A stretch of DNA of 64,000 nt. It comes from Lewinellaceae bacterium. Lineage in GTDB: Bacteria; Bacteroidota; Bacteroidia; Chitinophagales; Saprospiraceae. Every line of letters starts with the position of its first letter. Within the stretch, counting starts at the first letter, position 1. Below are positions 54,800-61,968 of this stretch, one piece after another. The stretch lies in assembly GCA_020636355.1 (NCBI GenBank), contig JACJYB010000005.1:62001-126000 (forward strand), read 5' to 3'. The notes beneath the pieces were generated by a model, which worked only from the letters and a program-made list of their open reading frames with translations, ran no database searches and was not told the DNA's origin. The position numbers and the translations under genes are program-made.

Positions 54800-56098
54800 A
54801 TGCAAGGTTCAAAAACCGATCGCCGGACATTCGTTAAAACTTCCGGTACACTCCTGGCAGGATCTACACTTGGCTTCCAGGTGTTAACTTCTAAAAACCA
54901 GCGATTCTACAACAACAGTGACACCCTAAAAGTCGGTTTGATCGGCTGTGGTGGTCGTGGATCCGGAGCCGCCTTACAGGCAACCCGGGCAGATGACAAC
55001 GTCTTGCTAACAGCCATGGCTGACTTGTTTCCGGATAATTTGCAAAAATCACTGGAAAACCTACAAAAGGAAAACCCATCAAAAGTTCAGGTTCCCAAGG
55101 AAAATCAATTCCTGGGATTTGACGCCTATAAAAAACTATTGGCTACCGACGTGGATGTGGTCATTCTCGCCACCCCACCCTGTTTTCGTCCCGGTCATCT
55201 GGAAGCTGCCGTAGCAGCAGGAAAACACATTTTCACGGAGAAACCGGTGGCCGTAGATGCCCCGGGAGTCCGGAAAGTTATTGAAGTGGCCAATCAGGCA
55301 AAAGCCAAAGGACTGGCCTTGATGTCCGGATTCTGCTGGCGGCATGATGATCCCAAGCGCGCCACCTTTTCCCGCATCCTGGATGGTGACATTGGTGATA
55401 TCAACTCCATCTACAATACCTACAATACCGGAAATGTCTGGTACCATGAACCGCAAGCCGGATGGTCCAAGTTCGAGGAGATGATGCGAAATTGGATCTA
55501 CCGCAGCTGGATGTCGGGTGATCACATCGTCGAACAAGCCATTCACAGTCTCGACATGATGTCCTGGGCCATGGGTGATGTACTACCAATCAAAGCAACC
55601 GGCACCGGAGGCAGACAAAGCCGCACGGGAGAGGAATACGGTAACGTATATGACCACTTCGCCGTGACCTATGAATACCCTAATGGAGCTCGCGGCTTCC
55701 ATTTCTCCAGACAACAGGAAGGATGTTCACGGGCATACGGACTGGAAATTACCGGCACCAAGGGACGCTGTGATATTGACGTTTGGAATCGGCATGAAAT
55801 TACCGGAAAGAAAAACTGGAAATGGGAAGGAGAAGGCAAGGATATGTACCAGAATGAACACGATGAGTTATTTGCTTCTATCCGCAGCGGGAAACCATTT
55901 TTCGATGGGGTCCGCATGGCAAACTCAACCATGTTGGCGATCTGGGGAAGAATGGCCGCTTATACGGGCAAGACACTGACCTGGGATGAAGCACTCAATT
56001 CGCAGGAGGTATTAGGCCCGACGCTGGATGAATACCATTGGGATATGACCTGGCCGCTGGCCCCGGTACCTCAACCCGGCAAAACGCCGTTCGTCTAA
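54800..56098 (+). CDS. Tat-exported Gfo/Idh/MocA oxidoreductase
   Basis: This predicts a 432-residue protein with a twin-arginine signal (TDRRTFVKTSGTLLAGSTL, residues 6-24). After it comes a Rossmann domain with VGLIGCGGRGSGAALQ (about residue 48) and FTEKPVAVDAPG (about 145) carrying the EKP motif. The C-terminal domain has EQAIHSLDMMSWAMG (about residue 248). Tat export implies folding with tightly bound NAD(P) before transport, as in glucose-fructose oxidoreductase-like proteins and the periplasmic glycosidases of this superfamily that use NAD transiently. It precedes a Tat-exported TIM-barrel isomerase by 168 bp on the same strand. The substrate is probably a sugar or glycoside. Confidence 0.88.
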   Translation: MQGSKTDRRTFVKTSGTLLAGSTLGFQVLTSKNQRFYNNSDTLKVGLIGCGGRGSGAALQATRADDNVLLTAMADLFPDNLQKSLENLQKENPSKVQVPKENQFLGFDAYKKLLATDVDVVILATPPCFRPGHLEAAVAAGKHIFTEKPVAVDAPGVRKVIEVANQAKAKGLALMSGFCWRHDDPKRATFSRILDGDIGDINSIYNTYNTGNVWYHEPQAGWSKFEEMMRNWIYRSWMSGDHIVEQAIHSLDMMSWAMGDVLPIKATGTGGRQSRTGEEYGNVYDHFAVTYEYPNGARGFHFSRQQEGCSRAYGLEITGTKGRCDIDVWNRHEITGKKNWKWEGEGKDMYQNEHDELFASIRSGKPFFDGVRMANSTMLAIWGRMAAYTGKTLTWDEALNSQEVLGPTLDEYHWDMTWPLAPVPQPGKTPFV

Positions 56099-56266
56099 AG
56101 ATTTATGTTATTGAGTTAAATCAGGTATCGCGTATAGCATATATCATAATTGCTATGGCTTGGGCATGCAGGATCTATTCAACGCATTCACTTATGAACA
56201 TGAGGTGATCAGGTGTGCGGTTAGGGTAAATAACCAAATAAACAGTTATACAAATACACAAATTGA

Positions 56267-57175
56267 ATGAAACAACCTCGTCGCACGTTCATCAGGCATT
56301 CGGCTATACTCACCGGCGGAGTCCTGATTCCTGGGTGGTCTGGCGCCAAATCATTCGGCCTGCCGAATCAGCCGCTGCATCTTAAAAGCCTAAAATATGG
56401 CATGATCCAGGCCGGCAATACCGTTCTGGAAAAGTTTCAATTGGCGAAAGAAGCCGGATTTCAAGGCATTGAACTGGATTGGCCAAACGATCTGAGTACG
56501 GACGAAGTATTGGCGGCCAAAGCAAAGACCGGTCTTCAGATACCTGGCGTGATCAACTCCGTTCATTGGAAACAACCGCTTTCTGATCCGGATCCGGCGG
56601 TGCGGCAGGCTTGTGTGGACGCGACTATTGAGGGTCTGAAAATGTGTAAAAAATATGGAGGCACGACCGTTCTTGTCGTACCTGCTGTAGTTAACGATCA
56701 GGTACGCTACGATCAGGCCTGGGACCGGTCCATTCCGGAAATCAAAAAAATATTGCCAACAGCCCATGAGACCGGAGTGAAGATTGCCATTGAAAATGTG
56801 TGGAATAACTTTCTCCTGAGTCCTCTGGAAGCAGCCCGGTATATTGATGCATTTGACGATAACATGATCGGCTGGTATATGGATGTCGGTAACCTGGTAC
56901 GCTATGCCTGGCCGGACCAGTGGATTTCCATCCTTGGCAAGCGCATCTTGAAGGTAGACATCAAGGGCTATAGTCGCAAGAAACAGGTTGATGAGGGCAT
57001 TTGGAAAGGCTTTGAGGTGGAGATCGGTGACGACGATTGCAATTGGGCTGCCGTCAACAAGGCACTAACCGCCGCCGGATATGCCGCTGGCTGGGGTAGC
57101 GCCGAAGTGAAAGGGGGCGACTTGAACCGCCTTAAAGACATCAGCCACAGGATGGATGACATCTTCGCAAGATGA
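56267..57175 (+). CDS. Tat-exported sugar isomerase/epimerase (TIM barrel)
   Basis: This predicts a 302-residue protein. Residues 3-22 (QPRRTFIRHSAILTGGVLIP) form a twin-arginine signal. The rest is a xylose-isomerase-like barrel: GFQGIELDWP (about residue 65), VKIAIENVWNNFLLSP (Glu near 172), GWYMDVGNLVRY (Asp near 204), ILKVDIKGYSRK (about 226) and GSAEVKGGDL (Glu near 280). Similar exported isomerase-like proteins are widespread in Bacteroidota and Planctomycetes, usually beside exported Gfo/Idh/MocA proteins, as here. They may act together on a glycan-derived keto-sugar in the periplasm (inference). A 14-bp tandem array begins 10 bp after the stop. Confidence 0.87.
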   Translation: MKQPRRTFIRHSAILTGGVLIPGWSGAKSFGLPNQPLHLKSLKYGMIQAGNTVLEKFQLAKEAGFQGIELDWPNDLSTDEVLAAKAKTGLQIPGVINSVHWKQPLSDPDPAVRQACVDATIEGLKMCKKYGGTTVLVVPAVVNDQVRYDQAWDRSIPEIKKILPTAHETGVKIAIENVWNNFLLSPLEAARYIDAFDDNMIGWYMDVGNLVRYAWPDQWISILGKRILKVDIKGYSRKKQVDEGIWKGFEVEIGDDDCNWAAVNKALTAAGYAAGWGSAEVKGGDLNRLKDISHRMDDIFAR

Positions 57176-57184
57176 ATGGCCTAG

Positions 57185-57294
57185 AGCATGGGGCAGAAAG
57201 CATGGGGCAGAAAGCATGGGGCAGAAAGCATGGGGCAGAGAGCATGGGGCAGAGAGCATGGGGCATGGAGCATGGGGCATGGAGCATGGGGCTT
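57185..57294. repeat. 14-bp tandem array (eight units)
   Basis: The unit AGCATGGGGCAGAA is repeated with small changes in its last four bases (agaa, agag, atgg); the eighth unit is partial. It begins 10 bp after the stop of the isomerase gene. No spacers, so it is not a CRISPR array. Confidence 0.85.
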
Positions 57295-57312
57295 CGTAGC
57301 TTTTATGCCTAA

Positions 57313-57810
57313 GTGGTTACTTTCCCACGCTATAGCTATTCCTTGTTTGGTGTATAAATGTAGATTTGTTAGTGACATCGCCCCATTTGCGCCAGCAAAC
57401 CCCTTAGTGCTCTTCGTGCCCTTCGTGTCTTGGTGGTTGCTCTCCCACGCTATAGCCATTCCTTGTTTGTCGTATATATGTAGATTTGTTAGTGTCCTCC
57501 TTGCTTTGCATCAGCAAACCTCTTCCTATTCTTCGTTTCCTATGTGCCTTTGTGGTTACCTCCCATTTCATTTATGTTGTTGGGCTGTAGATTCGTGTAG
57601 ACCTATTTCCATACTTTGCGTCAGCAAACCCCTTAGTGCTCTTTGTGCCCTTCGTGCCTTAGTGGTTACTCTCCCACGCTATAGCCATTCCTTGTTTGTT
57701 GTATAGGTGTAAATTTGTTAGTGACATCGCCCCATTTGCGCCAGCAAATCTCTACTGCTCTTCGTGTCCTTCGTGCCTTGGTGGTTACCCTTTCAACACA
57801 TCAACACCTA
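57313..57810. repeat. Four ~110-120-bp direct repeats, intergenic
   Basis: GTGGTTRC recurs at 57313, 57433, 57552, 57662 and 57781 (spacings 120, 119, 110, 119). Within the units, CCACGCTATAGCCATTCC, TTTGCGCCAGCAAA and CTTCGTGCCCTTCGTG are conserved; the third unit is the most diverged. A plus-strand open frame across them is a by-product of the repeat. Repeats rich in CTTCGTG are familiar from intergenic regions of environmental bacteria, but their function is unknown to me. Confidence 0.75.
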
Positions 57811-57816
57811 AACACA

Positions 57817-58299
57817 TTAATGCGTGCTATCCATCACGATCTTCCAGTCACCATGAAAACGTTGCAGGACCAGGACAAACAATCCCTCCAGGTTGTCCAG
57901 CCCTTCCCGATCCAGATGGTATTTCCCGACAAGGGTAATGATATTCCTTGACCGTCGATCAGCACGGTTCAGTGTGAAAGTAAGCATACCCATGGCCTGA
58001 CGGTCTGGGTATGTTCGGTGGTATCGCTCCAGGGTTGCCTGCCATCCCTGAGCCATGCCATTGCTGCTAATGAACTGGAGATCCGGCGATTTCCAGTAAG
58101 TCTGCATAAATGCATCGATATCTCCCTGATTCCAGGCTCCCGCCTGAATGTCCAATACCTCCCGGGCAATGGTAATTGCATCCTTTTTCTGGGCTAAAAT
58201 GGGATTGAAGCAGACCAAAGCGATCAAAAAGGCACTTGCCCACCGCAGTGTCGGGCTTTTGAAGCCAAAGGAGATATCCATCATATAATTATCTTTCAT
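57817..58299 (-). CDS. Exported DUF4440/SnoaL-like protein
   Basis: This predicts a 160-residue protein with a signal peptide (ASAFLIALVCFNPILAQ). The mature part has the NTF2-like cone fold pattern of DUF4440: QAGAWNQGDIDAFMQTYW, LQFISSNGMAQGWQATLERY and a C-terminal strand FHGDWKIVMDSTH. Such proteins bind small ligands or have ketosteroid-isomerase-like activity; the role here is unknown. The frame opens with TTG at 58302, but the ATG at 58299 is preferred. Its stop abuts the repeat region to the left, and no terminator was seen there. Confidence 0.8.
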   Translation of the reverse strand: MKDNYMMDISFGFKSPTLRWASAFLIALVCFNPILAQKKDAITIAREVLDIQAGAWNQGDIDAFMQTYWKSPDLQFISSNGMAQGWQATLERYHRTYPDRQAMGMLTFTLNRADRRSRNIITLVGKYHLDREGLDNLEGLFVLVLQRFHGDWKIVMDSTH

Positions 58300-58437
58300 C
58301 AATTAAATTGGGCAATAGGAGCCAATTCGAGTAGGTGCCAAAACACACCATCATTTACCATCCCCGTCGGCCTGATCGTCCATTCAGGTGCGCCAGCTTA
58401 TATGTTGACTTTCCGCACAGGACCCCGTCGATCAAAT

Positions 58438-58472
58438 AAAAAAGTGGTTTCCAGTGCGAGACCGGAAACCAC
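58438..58472 (-). terminator. Terminator of the cytochrome c peroxidase gene
   Basis: GTGGTTTCC and GGAAACCAC form a perfect 9-bp stem with an 11-nt loop. On the minus strand it is followed by TTTTTT. It lies 30 bp after the gene's stop. Confidence 0.85.
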
Positions 58473-58501
58473 CGTTATTCTATAGGGATTACATGTTCAC
58501 A

Positions 58502-59848
58502 CTAATTACATCCAATATCCTGCTTTGACCAGGTATCGTTATTTGGAAAACAATTCCCGGACATAACCTGGTCAGGAATAAACCGCTGGAATTCCGGGTC
58601 AAACAAAGCTGTTTTTAAAAAAGCAGTCAGGTCTTCAATCTCCTGATTGGTCATATTCAATGGAATAAAATTGGATGACAATTGATCGGCCGGCACATTA
58701 GGATTTTCTGCCTTCCCAGCATTGAAATACTCTACGACCTCCCGCAGTGTATTTTTACTGCTGCCATGGAAATAAAAATTGGCATCCCTCAAATTGTACA
58801 ACTGAGGAACCTTAAACCGGTAGTTGTCTCTTGAATCTTTGGTAAATCCGCCCCGCCCAAAATTCCGCTTGTCGGTTTTGCTGGTATTCAAAGCGCCATC
58901 AATTTCAGCCAGGTCATTGACCCCGATAGCCTGGAAGGTATTGGCATTAAAAGCAGGCCCATTGTGACAGGAGGTACAGTTTGCTTTGGTGAAAAAGAGC
59001 ATTGCCCCTTTCTTTTCCTGATCGTTCATAGCCGAACGTTCTCCCCGCAAATAACGCTGAAATGGAGCCTGATTGGTAATCAATGAGCGCAGGTAAGCGC
59101 TTAACGCAAAACTTCCTCCGATAGGCGAGTAACGCTGTTCTTTGGGTAAATCCGGAAATGCATTATCAAAAAGTTCCTTATAGCCCAGCTTGGTAATGGT
59201 TTCTTCGTTAATGGTCATCCGGTGGATGGTGTAGTTCTCAATGTTTTGTGTTTCAAGCGTTTTGTAGCCGAAATCATTCACATAGGCGATGGTATCGGCA
59301 CGCCAGATGGCTTCCAATCCGACATTATTGTCCTGGCTTCCGAAAGTCCCGCTCCATAAACTATTGGTTACATAAGCTGTATTGAACATACTAAGAGCAC
59401 GCACACCCTGAGCGTCAACGTCTGTACTTCCATATTGATCTTCTTTGCGGCGCATCTCTCCGGAATAACCGAAACCGATGCCCCCGTCGGCAATCCCCTG
59501 AAAACGGCCAGGTGTAAATCCGGCACTGGGCACATGACAACTTGAGCAACTATAGGTTCCTGTCAATTCATTGTACCGCGGCTTCAGGCCAAATCCGGTT
59601 TCGAAAAACAACATCTTACCCAGTTCAATTTTTTCCTGGGTCAAGGGATTTGCAGGATCAATATTGGGCAGAGAAGTTAATTGGTTATCGGCAGGCAATA
59701 CATAGTGCTGGAAAGATCCGGTAATGGATGTTTTGCTGATCGCAGCCAGAAGCTGTTGATCCAAAACCTCTTCATCACTAATTTGTTGATCAAGACATCC
59801 TACCAATAGGACCGCTACACACAATCCGAGAAAATGCGTATACTTCAT
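58502..59848 (-). CDS. Di-haem cytochrome c peroxidase (MauG/CcpA family) lipoprotein
   Basis: This predicts a 448-residue lipoprotein with lipobox LVGC (Cys18). Two c-type haem motifs are present: CSSCH (about residue 98) and CTSCH (about residue 290), as in bacterial cytochrome c peroxidases. Peroxidase pattern segments are LGKMLFFETGFGLKPRYN and FNTAYVTNSLWSGTFGS. The enzyme would reduce hydrogen peroxide with electrons from a periplasmic donor, or act as a MauG-like oxidase on a protein. It has a clear promoter element and terminator of its own and is divergent from the DUF5777 gene, with a ~296-bp gap. Size and architecture are normal. Confidence 0.88.
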   Translation of the reverse strand: MKYTHFLGLCVAVLLVGCLDQQISDEEVLDQQLLAAISKTSITGSFQHYVLPADNQLTSLPNIDPANPLTQEKIELGKMLFFETGFGLKPRYNELTGTYSCSSCHVPSAGFTPGRFQGIADGGIGFGYSGEMRRKEDQYGSTDVDAQGVRALSMFNTAYVTNSLWSGTFGSQDNNVGLEAIWRADTIAYVNDFGYKTLETQNIENYTIHRMTINEETITKLGYKELFDNAFPDLPKEQRYSPIGGSFALSAYLRSLITNQAPFQRYLRGERSAMNDQEKKGAMLFFTKANCTSCHNGPAFNANTFQAIGVNDLAEIDGALNTSKTDKRNFGRGGFTKDSRDNYRFKVPQLYNLRDANFYFHGSSKNTLREVVEYFNAGKAENPNVPADQLSSNFIPLNMTNQEIEDLTAFLKTALFDPEFQRFIPDQVMSGNCFPNNDTWSKQDIGCN

Positions 59849-59876
59849 AACCTTTCGTTTCGTTCCGTTGCCATGA

Positions 59877-59884
59877 CAAAGATA
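59877..59884 (-). promoter_or_regulatory. Probable -7 element of the cytochrome c peroxidase gene
   Basis: On the minus strand TATCTTTG matches TAnnTTTG exactly and lies 28 bp before the ATG at 59848. No well-spaced TTTG -33 box was found. Confidence 0.45.
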
Positions 59885-60144
59885 TAAAGAGACCGGTATT
59901 CTCTTTCCTTGTCACCGCCATTTAACAAAAAAAACGCGTTAGCAAACATATGAAATAATTTTTTAATTTGTATTTGATTGAATGTTAAAATTATACGCTC
60001 TAGTAATGCTGTTAACATCTTACCTCATCGGCTTAACCTCCAAGTAAACCATAACTTCTGGCAGGACGCACATACCGGATCTACTTAAAAAAATGTGCCA
60101 ATCCATTTGTTATCCACCGATTTCGCCGCAAATTAGCGGTGCTT

Positions 60145-61020
60145 ATGAAAGCAACTCTTCTGAAAACAGCGTGCTTATTAATCGCCCAGGTAATTTTATT
60201 CCAGGGTAGCCAGGCACAACGCCTGGTCTATGAGACATTCAGAGATACCCGGGTGATCAATGCCCATTCCGTGGAGGTCCTTCCGTTCCGGAAAATGGAT
60301 GTAAGGATCAGTCACCGGTTTGGTGATATGTTCGGACCGGATGGCGGGTGGCCTACCCTTTATGGCATAGAAAGTGCAGCGGACATCTTATTTGCCTTTG
60401 ATTTCGGCGTCAGTGAACGAACCACAGTCGGAATCAGTCGCTCCAAAGGAGCCGGACCGCTGCAAAAATTGGTCAATGGAACGGTAAAGATCAATTTGAC
60501 CCAACAATCCGAAGATGGGTCATCCCCGTTTACCACAACAATACTTGGTCAATTGTCGGCTTCCACGATGGCTAAAAGCAACAGCCCGGAAGACCTGAAT
60601 TATTTCAATCACTTTTTGCAACGCTTCGTCTTTCATACGCAACTAATGGTTGCCCGCAGGTTTTCACCACGCTTTTCAATGCAACTGAGTACGGGCTACA
60701 CCTACCGTAATCTCGTGCCTACCGGGGATGCAAATGGTTTGATTTCTCTTGGATTGGTTAGTCGCCTGCAAATCACCAGGAGAATGGCCTTCCTGGTAGA
60801 CTACACTTACCCTATCTCTTCCTTCCGCACGACGGCAAACGGATTTTATCAGCCCTTGGGATTAGGCCTGGAGTTTGATACCGGAGGGCATATATTCCAG
60901 ATCAATGTGACCAACTCCAAAGGTATTATTGAAGCGGATTACATCCCTTACACCTACTCCAACTGGATGGACGGCCAGTTCCGGCTCGGTTTTACCATCA
61001 ACCGGTTGTTTAACATTTGA
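60145..61020 (+). CDS. DUF5777 family outer-membrane beta-barrel-like protein
   Basis: This predicts a 291-residue exported protein (signal peptide ending GSQA). The body is a series of amphipathic strands with the family text VYETFRDTRVINAHSVEVLP, MDVRISHRFGDMFG and YRNLVPTGDANGLISLG. DUF5777 proteins are common in Bacteroidota and often sit near c-type cytochromes; they probably form or line a barrel in the outer membrane, but the role is not known. The frame opens with GTG at 60139; the ATG at 60145 is chosen. Divergence from the cytochrome c peroxidase gene suggests shared function or regulation (inference). Confidence 0.85.
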   Translation: MKATLLKTACLLIAQVILFQGSQAQRLVYETFRDTRVINAHSVEVLPFRKMDVRISHRFGDMFGPDGGWPTLYGIESAADILFAFDFGVSERTTVGISRSKGAGPLQKLVNGTVKINLTQQSEDGSSPFTTTILGQLSASTMAKSNSPEDLNYFNHFLQRFVFHTQLMVARRFSPRFSMQLSTGYTYRNLVPTGDANGLISLGLVSRLQITRRMAFLVDYTYPISSFRTTANGFYQPLGLGLEFDTGGHIFQINVTNSKGIIEADYIPYTYSNWMDGQFRLGFTINRLFNI

Positions 61021-61098
61021 GCCGGGGTCAAAGCGGCGTCAAGGTGTCCCCGCTCCGAATAGCGAAAAGCGAATGGCGTATACCAAAAAAACGAAACA

Positions 61099-61767
61099 AT
61101 GACTAAAAACTGTCTTATCACCGGTATTCATGGTAACCTGGGCCAAGCAGTGGCTAAAACATTTACCGATGCCTCCTATTCGGTCTGGGGCACCGCCCGT
61201 CCCGGAGAATCCACGGATGCCAACCCGCAGATCATGACTGGTGACCTGACCCGGCAAGACGCCGTTGGCGATATGATGATGACTTTAAAGCGGAAGCTGG
61301 ATCATATGGATGTCGTGGTCTGCACCGTGGGCGGTTTTTCGGCACGGGATATTGCAGATGTCCAGATCGATGATGTCCAGCGGATGATTGAGTTGAACTT
61401 CCACACTGCATTCTACATATCCAAAGGCATCTACGACTGGATGCATGGACGGGGACCAGTACATTTTTTCTTTATTGGCGCAAAACCGGTATTGGAGCCG
61501 GATACCGGTACCGGAGCCTCCTCCTATACGCTCTCCAAGTCCTTGTTATTCCATTGGGCTGACCTGCTCAATGCCAAAGGCAAGACGGAACAAATCCGGG
61601 CTACCGTCATCGTTCCCGGTATTATCGATACCCCACAAAACCGCCTGGCCATGCCCGATGCCGACACCAGCAAATGGGTCACTCCGGAGGCGATCGCGGA
61701 AACCATCCTCTTTACCACTCATTCTGCCGGCGAGCGCATGGCAAACCGGGTGATACGGATGTATTGA
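61099..61767 (+). CDS. Short-chain dehydrogenase/reductase (SDR)
   Basis: This predicts a 222-residue cytoplasmic NAD(P) oxidoreductase. The nucleotide loop is TGIHGNLGQ (residues 7-15, TGxxGxxG). The structural NNAG-like strand is replaced by CTVGGFS (about 76). The active site Tyr-x3-Lys is in SSYTLSKSLLFHW (about residue 142), preceded by the usual Ser region. The length is slightly short for the family (about 250). The substrate is unknown. It follows the DUF5777 gene after 78 bp on the same strand. A 14-bp array begins 3 bp after its stop. Confidence 0.85.
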   Translation: MTKNCLITGIHGNLGQAVAKTFTDASYSVWGTARPGESTDANPQIMTGDLTRQDAVGDMMMTLKRKLDHMDVVVCTVGGFSARDIADVQIDDVQRMIELNFHTAFYISKGIYDWMHGRGPVHFFFIGAKPVLEPDTGTGASSYTLSKSLLFHWADLLNAKGKTEQIRATVIVPGIIDTPQNRLAMPDADTSKWVTPEAIAETILFTTHSAGERMANRVIRMY

Positions 61768-61770
61768 GAT

Positions 61771-61850
61771 AGTATTCAGTATGGAGTATTCAGTATGGAA
61801 TATTGAGTATGGAGTATTGAGTATGGAGTATTCAGTATGGAGTATTGAGA
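61771..61850. repeat. 14-bp tandem array (five to six units)
   Basis: The unit AGTATTCAGTATGG, with variants AATATTGAGTATGG and AGTATTGAGTATGG, is repeated five times plus a partial. Each unit is itself two related heptamers (agtattc, agtatgg). It begins 3 bp after the SDR stop. Confidence 0.85.
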
Positions 61851-61856
61851 CAACTT

Positions 61857-61968
61857 CTGACTACTGACTACTGATTACTGATTACTGATTACTGATTACT
61901 GACTACTGATTACTGATTACTGATTACTGACTACTGACTACTGACTACTAACTACTGACTACTAACTC
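61857..61968. repeat. Heptamer array (sixteen units)
   Basis: Sixteen 7-bp units alternate between CTGACTA, CTGATTA and CTAACTA. The last unit overlaps the stop codon of the GH5 gene on the minus strand. Together with the array at 61771 it fills the entire gap between the convergent genes. Confidence 0.88.

Noticed and set aside
57188..57706. 172-codon plus-strand open frame
   Set aside because: It runs through the 14-bp array and the ~118-bp repeats; its sequence is a repeat artefact rather than a protein.
61771..61968. CRISPR-like array
   Set aside because: Units are 7 or 14 bp without spacers, and there are no cas genes in the window.
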